Source of the DNA: Archangium gephyra
Lineage (GTDB): Bacteria > Myxococcota > Myxococcia > Myxococcales > Myxococcaceae
DNA: 64,000 bases
Assembly (NCBI RefSeq): GCF_001027285.1
Contig: NZ_CP011509.1
Location: 3,356,501-3,420,500 of the forward strand
Direction: 5' to 3'
Below, one piece after another: positions 9,017 to 17,662 of this stretch. The notes under the pieces are model-generated. The model was not told the DNA's origin. It worked only from the letters and a program-made list of their open reading frames with translations, and ran no database searches. How positions within the stretch are numbered: position 1 is the stretch's first letter; every line of letters starts with the position of its first letter. The position numbers were made by a program, and so were the translations under genes.

Positions 9017-10357
9017 TTGTCTCGCGTCACCGTGCTGGCGGTGGTGGCTCTGTGGCTGGTGCCGCTCGTGGGATGTGGCACGGCCAGCCATGGGATGCAC
9101 CCGGACACGGGTGAGGACAGGCCGAGCGTCTTCACTTCGCGGGGCGGCGAGCAGCCCGTGGAACTGCGCGTGGGCGAATTCAAGGAGTCACTGGCCGGAT
9201 TGGTACGGGATGTGCGGCCTGCCTCCCATCCGCTGCAATACGCCCGGCGGTTGATGCTCGATTCGCTGTGGCACGAGGACGTCTACCTGAAGTGGACGGG
9301 GCGTCGCTTGGAGCTGGACTCCGAGGCAGACGTGGCGCAGCGGACGGCCCCGGAGTGCCTCGAACTGACGCATGCCTACGGGCGCTGGTGTGAGCGTCAG
9401 GGACGCGCTCGGGACTGCCTCTCACTGCTGACGGAGGGGTCCGTGCTCACCGCGGATGGACGGTACGCCCTGGCCATGCAGTTCGCTCTCGGCTCGGTGT
9501 GGAACGAGACGACGGGCGCTTTCAAGGACATGGCCAGTCCGGAGGCGGTGCGGGCCACCCTCGTGTCCGCGATGGCCATGTACATGTCGCTCTGGCTGCT
9601 GCCCGAGCCCGTCTCCAAGGGCCTCGCGGCCACGCTGACAGCCGGCCTCATCGTCTACCTGGGCGTGGACACCGTCTGGAGCCTCATCCAGGGTTGGAGG
9701 CTGCTGGTGGCGGAGGTGGATCGGGCCACCACTTTCGACGAGCTGCGCGAGGCGGGCGAGCGTTTCGGCAGGGTGATGGGAAAGAACTCCGCGCGTGTCT
9801 TCCTGTTGCTGGCGACAGCGGCGATTGGGAACACGGCGGGGCTGGTGGTGAAGGGGCCGGGGTTGCCTGGTGCCGCACGCGCCACGGTCCTGGCGGAGTC
9901 ACAGGCGGGCTTCCGGTGGGCCGCGGTGGGCGAGGTGCGGTCCGTGGCCGTGTCCGCTGAAGGCGCTTTCACCATTGCCCTCGCTCCAGGCGCGGTGGCC
10001 ATGTCGGCCCAGCAACCGGGTGGTGGCGACATCTCGCCCAGGAGGACGTTCGTTTACGTCTCCAGGAACAAGGCGACCAACGCAGTCGACTATGTGGGCA
10101 TCACTCATCACCTGGCGAAGCGTGCTGCCTTTCACCTCAGGACCAAGGGGATCAGGGTCGAAAAGCTCATGGGCAATCTATCGAGAGAAGATGCTCGGGC
10201 CGTAGAACAGGCGCTGATTGAAATCCATGGACTCAGCAAGAACGGAGGGACGTTGATGAACCGTATCAACAGCATTGCCCGCTCCAACCCGGACTACGCC
10301 GCGCTGCTTCGTCGCGGGCTGGAGCTTCTCGAGTCCATCGGCTACATGGGAAGGTGA
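9017..10357 (+). CDS. SitA-like polymorphic lipoprotein toxin with GIY-YIG-like C-terminus
   Basis: The TTG at 9017 gives 446 residues with a normal lipoprotein signal (LSRVTVLAVVALWLVPLVGC, Cys at 20). The ATG at 8903 has a GGAG site but would put 38 residues before the signal. The middle region (CERQGRARDCLSLL, PEPVSKG, TTFDELREAGERFGRV, ATAAIGNTA) aligns with the toxin at 60898-62307, so it is a shared delivery or carrier region. The last ~100 residues differ: FVYVSRNK, DYVGITHHLAKRAAFHL, then ARAVEQALIEIHGLSKNGGT and LMNRINSI, as in GIY-YIG-like nuclease toxins of contact-dependent systems. By analogy with Myxococcus SitA it may be passed between kin by outer-membrane exchange. The immunity gene starts 3 bp after its stop. 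Confidence 0.82.
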   Translation: MSRVTVLAVVALWLVPLVGCGTASHGMHPDTGEDRPSVFTSRGGEQPVELRVGEFKESLAGLVRDVRPASHPLQYARRLMLDSLWHEDVYLKWTGRRLELDSEADVAQRTAPECLELTHAYGRWCERQGRARDCLSLLTEGSVLTADGRYALAMQFALGSVWNETTGAFKDMASPEAVRATLVSAMAMYMSLWLLPEPVSKGLAATLTAGLIVYLGVDTVWSLIQGWRLLVAEVDRATTFDELREAGERFGRVMGKNSARVFLLLATAAIGNTAGLVVKGPGLPGAARATVLAESQAGFRWAAVGEVRSVAVSAEGAFTIALAPGAVAMSAQQPGGGDISPRRTFVYVSRNKATNAVDYVGITHHLAKRAAFHLRTKGIRVEKLMGNLSREDARAVEQALIEIHGLSKNGGTLMNRINSIARSNPDYAALLRRGLELLESIGYMGR

Positions 10358-10359
10358 AG

Positions 10360-11154
10360 ATGACAACCGGACGCAAGCGGGCTCGGCCCGGAGATATTCT
10401 TGAAGTCAGTACGCCTCGAGGGCTCGCTTACGTCCATTACAGTGCCAGGGATCCGGAGTACGGGGATGCCATTCGCGTCCTGCCCGGCTTCTTTACTGCG
10501 CGTCCTGTGGACTTCACGCTCCTGGCCAGCAGCCCAGCGGCTTACTTCACCTTCTACCCAGCGGGTGCGGCTGTGTCCCAGGGACTTGTCGAGGTCGTCG
10601 CCAGGGTTCCGGTGCAGCCAGGACAAGCGCTTCCATCCGTGTACCGGCGACCTGGAGCGAGTGATCGAGACGGAAGGATCCTGGCCTGGATCATCTGCGA
10701 GGGAACGAAGGAAACATTGGTCCGGGAACTCAGTGAGGAACAGCTCCACTTGCCCATCGCCGCCATCTGGGTGCACGACACGCTGGTGTCATACTTGTCA
10801 GAGGAGTGGCGGCCCGAGCACGAAACGGGTGTGCCTCCCCCTCGACCAGCCGCTACCACGCCAGAGGTGCCGAAGCCTCCGGACGACCCGGCTCCGCAGC
10901 GCGTCCAGCACTTCCTCTATTTCCCGAAGGCGAAGGACAGCAAGGCGGTGGCGGACCAGCTCTCCGCGCAAGGCTTCACGGTGGAGCGCCGCAAGAGCGC
11001 CGAGGGGAAGAACTGGCTCGTCCTGGCCACGCACACCGTGAGCCCGGAATCGCAGGACCTGGACTCCGTGCGCGACACCCTGGAGCGCCTCGCTCAAGCG
11101 CACTCCGGGGAGTACGACGGTCACGAGACAACTGTCACCCCCGCTCCAGGGTGA
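10360..11154 (+). CDS. Two-domain immunity protein (Imm26-like + RraB-like)
   Basis: 264 residues from ATG 10360, 2 bp after the toxin stop, with AAGGTGAAG as ribosome site inside the toxin's end. The N-terminal half (GDILEVSTPRGLAYVHYSAR, then IRVLPGFF) resembles Imm26-type immunity proteins. After a Pro-rich linker (PPPRPAATTPEVPKPPDD, about residues 155-172) the C-terminal ~90 residues (QHFLYFPKAKDSKAVADQL, GFTVERR, WLVLATHTV, GEYDGHET) match the RraB/DUF695-like fold, also frequent next to toxins. The position immediately behind the toxin makes immunity the best call. The two-domain form could mean one protein neutralises two toxin types, or that two immunity genes fused. Confidence 0.78.
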   Translation: MTTGRKRARPGDILEVSTPRGLAYVHYSARDPEYGDAIRVLPGFFTARPVDFTLLASSPAAYFTFYPAGAAVSQGLVEVVARVPVQPGQALPSVYRRPGASDRDGRILAWIICEGTKETLVRELSEEQLHLPIAAIWVHDTLVSYLSEEWRPEHETGVPPPRPAATTPEVPKPPDDPAPQRVQHFLYFPKAKDSKAVADQLSAQGFTVERRKSAEGKNWLVLATHTVSPESQDLDSVRDTLERLAQAHSGEYDGHETTVTPAPG

Positions 11155-11163
11155 CAATCCCTC

Positions 11164-12759
11164 TCACGTCTTCTGCCGCTGAAGCCTCGCCACCAGCCGC
11201 CGCAGGTCCTCGTTCGCCCTCACGTACTCCGTGCTGCTCTTCTCCTCGGTGAGCTGCTTCTCCAGCGTGGGCAGTGCACTGCGCGCCAGGGCCGCCGCGT
11301 CCTTCGCGTCCTCCACCAGCCACTCCGTCCCGAGGATGAGCGCCATCCGCGTGTCCGGGTCCTTCTCCGTCATCCGCGCCAGCAGCGCCCCCACGTGCGC
11401 CGCCGCCCTGCCGCGTCCCACCTCCATCGCCGCGCGGGCCACCACGCCCTTGTCCGCGTCCTCCAGCTTCTTCACCCAGCAGCCCGTGTCCGTCCCACAC
11501 GCCTTCGCCGCCTCCAGCCGCTTGCCGTGCCGCGCGATCGTCTCCACCCGCTTCTTCCCCAGCGCCGCCGGGTCTCCACACCCCTCGCCTCCCAACGCCT
11601 CGCACTCGGCCGCCGTCTTCGCCGGCTCCGCCGCCGCCAGCTTCTCCAGCAACGGCTGCTCCCTCGCGTCCCCGAGCATCGTCAGGGCCTCCAGCGCCGC
11701 CTCGCGCGCGTACCAGTTCCCCTGGCCCGCAGCCTTCTCCAGCGCCGGCAGCGCGTCGCGTCCGCCCAGCCGCGCCAGCGCGTACGTGTACTCCCCACGC
11801 ACCCCCGCATCCGGCTCGGACACCAGCGCCGCCAGCGGCTTCACCGCCGCCGCCGAGCGCATCCGCGCCAGTGCATCCGCCGCCCGCGTCCGCACGATGG
11901 CCTGGATTCGCGGATCCTCGTGTTTGAACTCGAGCTGCTTCACCAGCGCCGCCTCCGCCCGCCGCTCCCTCAGGTCTCCCAGCAGCTGCGCCGCCTTGAA
12001 GGAGTAGCTCGCGGGGTTGATGCCGTTGCGCTGCGCCCAGCTCGACAGCTCCGTGTCCTTGCCCTCCAGCACCGCGAGCAGCGCGTCCGACGCCGGCTGG
12101 CCCAGCTGGAAGAGCGAGAACGAGCTCTCCATGTAGAAGGACACCCCCCGGCGCTCCTTCGTCAGCATCCGCACCAGCGTCGGCACCGCCCGCGCGTCCC
12201 CGATACGGCCCAGCGCCTCGATCGCCTTCTTGTTCAGGAAGAGCTCCGCTCCCTCATCCGTGGCCAGCGCCATGAGCGGCTCCACCGCTTCCTTCACGCG
12301 CATCTGCCCCAGGGCCTCCACGGCTTCGATCCGCGTGTAGTTGTCCCTCGCCTTCAGCAGCTTCAGCAGCACGGGCACGGCCTTGGGGTCTCCAATCTCT
12401 CCCAGCGCCGAGGCCAGCTCCTTGTTCAACTGATTGCCGGCCGAGTCCGTCGCGCTCAGGTCCACCGCGTTGCCCAGCGGCTCCACCGAGGCGGGGCTCT
12501 TCACGTCGGCGAGCGCCCGCGCCACCGCGGCCTTCACCTCGGGCTTCTGGTCCGAGGCGAGCTGCCCATGCAGGAAGGGCAGGAAGCTCGCGTTGAGCTT
12601 GCCCGAGCCACGCAGCGTCTCGAGCACCCGCACCTTGTCCTGGGCCCGCCGCGCCTTGCCCAGCGTCTTTTCCCAGTAGTCCGGGGAGGTCGGGTCCACC
12701 TTGCACCCGGAGAGAAGGAGCACGAGCGCGAGGCTCGTTGCGGCAAGTAGGCGAGACAT
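11164..12759 (-). CDS. HEAT-repeat lipoprotein
   Basis: 531 residues from ATG 12759; the frame upstream to 12882 lacks a signal and was rejected as start. Residues 1-19 are a lipoprotein signal (MSRLLAATSLALVLLLSGC, C19). Most of the rest is tandem HEAT-like helices, for example VEPLGNAVDLS, AVPVLLKLLKARDNYTRIEA, AVEPLMALATDEG and AVPTLVRML. Such arrays form superhelical protein-binding scaffolds. A C-rich segment (ECEALGGEGCGDPAALG ... CGTDTGC) may form disulfides in the periplasm. It is divergent from the gene at 12857 with 97 bp between the starts. Partner unknown. Confidence 0.85.
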   Translation of the reverse strand: MSRLLAATSLALVLLLSGCKVDPTSPDYWEKTLGKARRAQDKVRVLETLRGSGKLNASFLPFLHGQLASDQKPEVKAAVARALADVKSPASVEPLGNAVDLSATDSAGNQLNKELASALGEIGDPKAVPVLLKLLKARDNYTRIEAVEALGQMRVKEAVEPLMALATDEGAELFLNKKAIEALGRIGDARAVPTLVRMLTKERRGVSFYMESSFSLFQLGQPASDALLAVLEGKDTELSSWAQRNGINPASYSFKAAQLLGDLRERRAEAALVKQLEFKHEDPRIQAIVRTRAADALARMRSAAAVKPLAALVSEPDAGVRGEYTYALARLGGRDALPALEKAAGQGNWYAREAALEALTMLGDAREQPLLEKLAAAEPAKTAAECEALGGEGCGDPAALGKKRVETIARHGKRLEAAKACGTDTGCWVKKLEDADKGVVARAAMEVGRGRAAAHVGALLARMTEKDPDTRMALILGTEWLVEDAKDAAALARSALPTLEKQLTEEKSSTEYVRANEDLRRLVARLQRQKT

Positions 12760-12856
12760 GGGACCCCCCAATGGGTTTGTAGGTGCTTTCCCTGTAAACC
12801 CATCCTGTCGGAAGGAGCAAACCGACCCGGGAGATTGGAGTACGCTGCTCAACGCC

Positions 12857-13456
12857 ATGTCCGTCGATACCCAACCTTCCACCCGTCCTCATGTCGTGCG
12901 CCGGAAATACCTGGTCGATCCCGGGTTCCAGCTCCGGTACATGCTCCGGCTCGCCGCGCTCGGCGGAGGCGGGGTGTTGCTCGTGGGCGTGCTGGCGTAC
13001 CGGGCACACCGTGCCGCTATGGACAGTGGCGCCTCCCCCCTGGACCTGGCCACCAGTGGCGAGACGATTCTCTGGCTCACCGGGCTCGGCGCGCTGTGCA
13101 TGGCGGGGCTGATGGTCCTCATGGGGCTGGTGCTCACCCACCGCGTGGCTGGCCCCGTGTATGTGATGAGCCTCTACATCGCGACGCTCGCCGCCGGCCG
13201 CTACCCGCGCATGCGCCCGCTGCGCAAGAAGGACGAGCTGCGCGGCTTCTTCGACCGCTTCAGCGAGGCCGTGGACCGCATCCGCGAGCGCGAGGCCGAG
13301 GAGGCCCGGCTCCTCTCCGAGGTCATCGAGACCCTGGAGCCCCTGGCCACCACCCAGGAGACCCAGGCCGCGCTCAGCATCCTCGGCTCCATTCGTGCCC
13401 GGAAACGTCAGGCCACCGAAGGTCCCACCTCGGGGGCGCTGAAGACCGTTGCTTGA
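12857..13456 (+). CDS. Two-helix membrane protein with HAMP-like region
   Basis: 199 residues from ATG 12857 (MSVDTQPSTRP). Two transmembrane segments are evident, around residues 30-50 (LAALGGGGVLLVGVLAY) and 72-97 (ETILWLTGLGALCMAGLMVL). They are followed by a HAMP-like stretch (HRVAGPVYVMSLYIATLAAG) and a charged coiled-coil helix with REREAEEARLLSEVIETLEP. There is no kinase, cyclase or receiver domain, so it is a stand-alone HAMP-type membrane protein, possibly a signalling adaptor. It lies 31 bp upstream of fmt and may share its transcript. Confidence 0.8.
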   Translation: MSVDTQPSTRPHVVRRKYLVDPGFQLRYMLRLAALGGGGVLLVGVLAYRAHRAAMDSGASPLDLATSGETILWLTGLGALCMAGLMVLMGLVLTHRVAGPVYVMSLYIATLAAGRYPRMRPLRKKDELRGFFDRFSEAVDRIREREAEEARLLSEVIETLEPLATTQETQAALSILGSIRARKRQATEGPTSGALKTVA

Positions 13457-13487
13457 AGCCCCCGGGTACAGCAGAAGGCTCTCCCCT

Positions 13488-14423
13488 ATGACCCGCCCCC
13501 GCATCGTCTTCATGGGCACGCCCGAGTTCGCCGTGTCCTCCCTGGCCGCCCTCTTCGACATCGGAGACGTGGTGGCCGTCGTCACGCAGCCGGACAAGCC
13601 CAAGGGCCGTGGCCAGGCGCTCGCCATCTCCCCGGTGAAGGCCTATGCGCTCGAGCGCGGCGTGCCCGTGCTCCAGCCCCAGAAGCTGCGCACCCCTCCC
13701 TTCTCCGAGGAGCTGCGCAAGCTCGCCCCGGACGTCGCGGTGGTGACGGCCTACGGAAAGATTCTCCCCAAGGACCTGTTGGAGACGCCGGCCAAGGGGT
13801 GCCTCAACGTGCACGCCTCGCTGCTGCCGCGCTTCCGCGGTGCCGCTCCCATCCAGTGGGCCATCGCCCATGGCGACAAGGAGACGGGCGTGGCGTTTAT
13901 GGTGATGGACGAGGGCCTGGACACCGGCCCGGTGCTGGCCGAGAAGCGCCTGCCCATCGCTCCGGACGAGACGAGCGCGACGCTGCACGACAAGCTCTCC
14001 AAGCTGGGCGGAGAGCTGCTGCGGGAGTGTCTCCCCGCGTACCTGCGCGGCGAGCTGAAGCCGAGGCCGCAGCCCTCGGAGGGCGTGGTGCTCGCCCCCA
14101 TCATCGAGAAGGAGGAGGGGAAGCTCGACTTCACGCGGCCGGCGGTGGAGCTGGAGCGGCGGCTGCGGGCCTTCACCCCGTGGCCCGGGGCCTTCACCAC
14201 GCTGGAGGGCAAGCTGTTCAAGGTGCACCGGGCGCAGGTGGGGCAGGGCGGTGGTGCGCCGGGCACGGTGGTGTCCGCGGGGCCGCAGGGGCTGGAGGTG
14301 GCGTGTGGCGAGGGCTCCCTGGTGCTGCTGGAGGTGCAGCCCGAGGGCAAGCGGGTGATGACGGCGGGCGAGTTCCTCGCGGGCCGCAAACTGGCGCCGG
14401 GCAGCCGGCCCTTCGAGTCATAG
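13488..14423 (+). CDS. fmt: Methionyl-tRNA formyltransferase
   Basis: 311 residues, normal Fmt length. It transfers a formyl group from 10-formyl-THF to Met-tRNAfMet for translation initiation. The N-terminus MTRPRIVFMGTPEFAV is diagnostic. The loop TQPDKPKGRG, the active-site stretch CLNVHASLLPRFRGAAPIQW (N107, H109) and D145 in DEGLDTGP are all present, followed by the C-terminal OB-like domain. The ATG at 13488 was chosen over an upstream frame start at 13449 because it begins the conserved sequence. It leads a run of three same-strand genes (dehydroquinase-like, rsmB). Confidence 0.97.
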   Translation: MTRPRIVFMGTPEFAVSSLAALFDIGDVVAVVTQPDKPKGRGQALAISPVKAYALERGVPVLQPQKLRTPPFSEELRKLAPDVAVVTAYGKILPKDLLETPAKGCLNVHASLLPRFRGAAPIQWAIAHGDKETGVAFMVMDEGLDTGPVLAEKRLPIAPDETSATLHDKLSKLGGELLRECLPAYLRGELKPRPQPSEGVVLAPIIEKEEGKLDFTRPAVELERRLRAFTPWPGAFTTLEGKLFKVHRAQVGQGGGAPGTVVSAGPQGLEVACGEGSLVLLEVQPEGKRVMTAGEFLAGRKLAPGSRPFES

Positions 14424-14446
14424 GAAACAGGAAGAGGACACGCGAC

Positions 14447-15490
14447 ATGGGCAAGAGGCTGCTGGTCCTGCATGGGCCGAACCTGAACCTGTTGGGTGAG
14501 CGGGAGGGGAAGCAGGGAGGACGGCTCGCGGACCTCGATGCCGCGCTGACGGCCCGGGCCACGGAGCTGGGGTTGGAGTTGAAGGTGGTGCAGTCCAACC
14601 ACGAGGGCGTCCTCATCGACACCCTGCAGGCCGAGCGCTCCCGGCTGGACGGCGTGGTGGTGAGCCCCGCGGGACTCTTCGGCTCCCATCCCCTCATGGA
14701 GGCGCTCGAGCTGGTGGGCGTGCCCGCCATCGAGGTGTACCTGGAGCGGCTCGGTGAGCGCGAGTCCGTGGTGGCCGACGTCTGCGCCGCCACCATCGAG
14801 GGCCAGGGCTTCCACTCGTACCTCGAGGCGCTCGAGCGCTTCGCCAATGGCGACCTCACCGGGGAGCTGACGGAGGAGGAAGAGGACGAGGAGGCGGAGG
14901 ACGAGGACGTCGAGGGCGACGAAGAGGCGGAGGACGAGGCGGCGGAGGACGAGGACGGCGTGGTGGATGCCGCCTGGTCCGGGGAGGACGACGAAGCCGG
15001 GGAGCCGGAGGGGAAGGGGAAGGGGAAGACGCTCGGCCGCCGCGAGAAGGACATTCCCCGCGAGAAGTCCCTGGCGGTGAGGCAGCCGGGAGCCCTGGCG
15101 CGCGCCGCCGATGCACCGGCGAAGGCGCTGGCCTCTTCGGGCGGGAGCCGCAAGACGCTGGGCCGCAAGGTGGAGGCACCGGCGGCCTCCCCCGCGCCCT
15201 CGAAGACGCTGGGCCGCAAGGGGAAGGGCGCGCAGGGCACGCCCGCGGCGGACTTCCTCTCCCGGGCCCTGGTGCGGCAGAAGATCGCCGACCGGCTGGC
15301 GGGCAGGCTGACCCAGGCGGAGCTGGCGGCGTGGGCGCGCTCGAAGTGGTCGGACGTGCAGCGCGGGGCCTCGGCGGAGAGCGGCTACGAGGACATGCTG
15401 GAGGACTCCCTGCTCACGCTCTCCTCCCTGCCCGCAAGCAAGCTGTCGGACTCGGAGCTGGTGAACATGATGACCCGGTTGGACAGGTGA
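14447..15490 (+). CDS. Degenerate type II dehydroquinase fused to acidic and KTLGRK-repeat tail
   Basis: 347 residues. Residues 1-145 have the type II 3-dehydroquinase (AroQ) fold: VLHGPNLNLLGERE, QSNHEGVLID and GVPAIEVYLE. The usual catalytic features are missing. The loop REPxxYGG, which carries the active-site Tyr, reads REGKQGG; the substrate loop NxGxxTHTS reads SPAGLFGSH; the conserved His of IEVHxSN is Tyr. Next come an acidic stretch (about 145-185, almost all Glu/Asp with Ala/Val), four copies of a (K)TLGRK/R motif between about 190 and 265, and a ~75-residue helical end domain. AroQ is normally ~150 residues. It is probably not an enzyme; a binding or structural role is inferred. 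Start ATG 14447, 23 bp after fmt. Confidence 0.85.
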   Translation: MGKRLLVLHGPNLNLLGEREGKQGGRLADLDAALTARATELGLELKVVQSNHEGVLIDTLQAERSRLDGVVVSPAGLFGSHPLMEALELVGVPAIEVYLERLGERESVVADVCAATIEGQGFHSYLEALERFANGDLTGELTEEEEDEEAEDEDVEGDEEAEDEAAEDEDGVVDAAWSGEDDEAGEPEGKGKGKTLGRREKDIPREKSLAVRQPGALARAADAPAKALASSGGSRKTLGRKVEAPAASPAPSKTLGRKGKGAQGTPAADFLSRALVRQKIADRLAGRLTQAELAAWARSKWSDVQRGASAESGYEDMLEDSLLTLSSLPASKLSDSELVNMMTRLDR

Positions 15491-15500
15491 GAGGGGAAGG

Positions 15501-16820
15501 ATGAACGCACGCGCCATCGCCATCCAGGTTCTGAGCCGTGTCCGGGCCACGGATGCGTACCTCAACGTCGTCCTCGACACGGTGCTCTCGGAGTCGCCGC
15601 CGGCGGATCCCCGCGACACGGGGCTCATCACCGAGCTGACCTACGGGACCTCCCGCCGGCAGCTCGCGCTGGACTACGCCATCACCCGCTTCGCCGACCG
15701 CAAGCTGGACGCGCTCGAGGACAAGGTCCTGGCCGCGCTGCGCGTGGGGGCCTATCAAATCTTCTACACCCGCGTTCCGGCCCGCGCGGCGGTGGCCGAG
15801 ACGGTGCAGGCGCTCAAGGAGGTGGGGCTGACTCGCGCCGCGGGCTTCGTCAACGCCATCCTGCGCAAGCTGGCCTCGCTGCCCTCGTTGCCGCTTCCTC
15901 CAGAGACGGATGCCATCGAGCTCCTGTCGGTGCGCGAGAGCCACCCGAAGTGGATGGTGGAGCGCTGGGTGCGCCAGTTCGGCCGCGAGCGCGCCGAGTC
16001 GATGCTCGTCGCCAACAACCAGACGCCCGCGGTGGTCATCCGCGCCAACAGCGCGAAGGTGACGCGCGACGCGCTGCTGGAGCAGTTGCGCGAGACGGGG
16101 CTGGAGGTGCGGCCCACGGCGGTGTCTCCGGTGGGCATCGTCCTGCCGCCGGTGGGACGGCTGGAGGACGTGTACGGCTACGCCGAGGGCCTGTGGCAGG
16201 TGCAGGACGAGGCGGCGCAGTTGGTGGGCGTGTACGGGGACATTCCGGAGACGGCGCGGGTGCTGGACGCCTGCGCGGCACCGGGCGGCAAGGCGTGCCA
16301 CCTGGCGGAGAAGCACGAGGTGGTGGCCACGGACCTCCACGCCAACAAGCTGCGGAAGATCGAGTCCGAGGCGAAGCGGCTGGGCCTCTCCGAGCGCCTG
16401 CGGGCCGAGGCGCACGACGCGTCGCAGCCCTGGCCGGAGGAGTGGGGTGAGTTCCACGCGTTCCTGGTGGACGCGCCGTGCTCGGGCCTGGGGACGCTGC
16501 GGCGGCACCCGGAGCTGCGCTACCGGCGCAAGCCGGAGGACATCGGGCGGCTGGCGGTGTTGCAGCGGCGCATCCTGGAGAACTGCCAGGAGGCGGTGCC
16601 GCCCGGAGGCCTGCTGGTGTACGCGGTGTGCACGTTGGATCCCCAGGAGGGGCAGGATCAGGTGGAGATGTTCCTGCGCAGCCACCCCGAGTGGACGGCG
16701 GAGCCGCCGGTGCTGCACGAGTCGGTGAAGCTCCCGCTCACCCAGGCGTACCTGCGCACGCTGCCGGGTCCCGAGAGCTGGGACGGCTTCTTCGCCGCGC
16801 GCCTGCGCAAGCTGTACTGA
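15501..16820 (+). CDS. rsmB: 16S rRNA (cytosine-967-C5)-methyltransferase
   Basis: 439 residues, normal RsmB length. It methylates C967 of 16S rRNA using S-adenosylmethionine. An N-terminal NusB-like RNA-binding domain (residues ~1-130, with ELTYGTSRRQ and RVGAYQIFYT) precedes the Rossmann methyltransferase domain. SAM-binding ACAAPGGKACHLAE is at 257-270. The two catalytic cysteines are C327 in DAPCSGLG and C377 in YAVCTLDPQEG. The ATG at 15501 follows GAGGGGAAGG, 10 bp after the upstream stop. It forms a run with fmt and the dehydroquinase-like gene; fmt-rsmB adjacency is a classical bacterial arrangement. Confidence 0.96.
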   Translation: MNARAIAIQVLSRVRATDAYLNVVLDTVLSESPPADPRDTGLITELTYGTSRRQLALDYAITRFADRKLDALEDKVLAALRVGAYQIFYTRVPARAAVAETVQALKEVGLTRAAGFVNAILRKLASLPSLPLPPETDAIELLSVRESHPKWMVERWVRQFGRERAESMLVANNQTPAVVIRANSAKVTRDALLEQLRETGLEVRPTAVSPVGIVLPPVGRLEDVYGYAEGLWQVQDEAAQLVGVYGDIPETARVLDACAAPGGKACHLAEKHEVVATDLHANKLRKIESEAKRLGLSERLRAEAHDASQPWPEEWGEFHAFLVDAPCSGLGTLRRHPELRYRRKPEDIGRLAVLQRRILENCQEAVPPGGLLVYAVCTLDPQEGQDQVEMFLRSHPEWTAEPPVLHESVKLPLTQAYLRTLPGPESWDGFFAARLRKLY

Positions 16821-16825
16821 GCGCG

Positions 16826-17662
16826 CTAGTGGACCGTGGGGTCGCCGGGCTCGTAGTTCGGCGGCGGGGGCGGTGGATCATCCGGCAGGGCCCTCAGTAC
16901 CGGCACCAGTGCCTTCAACGCCTCGGTGAGGCTGCCGAAGCGCCTGCCCGCCTCCGTGGCCGTGGCCCGCTCCACCCAGTGCTCCCAGCGTCCCCGCCAC
17001 GCCCCATCCCGCCGTGTGGCCAGCATGTCCCGCACGATGAGCCCGAAGGAGAAGACATCCGCGGAGGTGGGCACGGGACCCGTCTCCCCCAGCTCGGGCG
17101 CCACGTAGGCCGCACCCACCTGGGGGGGCCTGAGCCAGCTGGCGGCGTGGGTGCGCCGGAAGATCTCCAGCCCCAGGTCCAGCAGGCACAGCCGCACTCC
17201 CTTGCCCCCAGGCGCGACGAGCAACCGCGTGGGCCGCAGCCGGCCGTGGGAGACACCCGCGGCCTGGGCGGCGGTGAGCGCCTGCGCCAGCTGCTCCGCG
17301 AGCGCATACAGGTAGGGCAGATCCAGCCCTACCGGGTGGAGCCCCCCCAGCATCGAGGGCAGCGACTCGCCATTCCACCAGGGGCGCACCATCCACAGCG
17401 CCTCGCGGGCCCCGTCGTACCCCACGGCCTCCACCGGCTGGAAGGCCGGGTGGTGCGTCCTCTCACCCGAGCGCATGAGCTCCTCGAAGCGCCTCAGCTC
17501 GGCGGCGGTGGGGGGGCGCAGGGTGCGCCACAGCGTGAGCCGCCGGGCAGTCCCTCCCTCGACGGGCTCCACCCGGTACTCCGAGCCAGGCTCGTCTCCG
17601 AAGGCCGGACGGACGATGCGCCACTCTCTTCCGAGAAGGTCACCTGCGGTCAGCGCGCTCAT
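16826..17662 (-). CDS. Predicted Ser/Thr pseudokinase
   Basis: 278 residues with the overall shape of a bacterial Ser/Thr kinase but without the catalytic residues. The ATP-anchoring lysine strand reads RLTLWRTL. The catalytic loop HRDxKPxN reads SHGRLRPTRLLV. The magnesium DFG reads DLG (LLDLGLEIF). The activation segment end is intact (GAAYVAPELGE), and the following helix DVFSFGLIVRDML matches subdomain IX. There is no transmembrane segment; the C-terminus has a short poly-Pro stretch (DPPPPPPNY). It probably works as a scaffold or allosteric partner of active kinases. It converges on rsmB with 5 bp between the stops. Confidence 0.85.
   Translation of the reverse strand: MSALTAGDLLGREWRIVRPAFGDEPGSEYRVEPVEGGTARRLTLWRTLRPPTAAELRRFEELMRSGERTHHPAFQPVEAVGYDGAREALWMVRPWWNGESLPSMLGGLHPVGLDLPYLYALAEQLAQALTAAQAAGVSHGRLRPTRLLVAPGGKGVRLCLLDLGLEIFRRTHAASWLRPPQVGAAYVAPELGETGPVPTSADVFSFGLIVRDMLATRRDGAWRGRWEHWVERATATEAGRRFGSLTEALKALVPVLRALPDDPPPPPPNYEPGDPTVH

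Noticed and set aside
14880-15000. GAGGAGGACGAG-type simple repeat as possible regulatory element
   Set aside because: It is in frame and encodes the acidic linker of the dehydroquinase-like protein.
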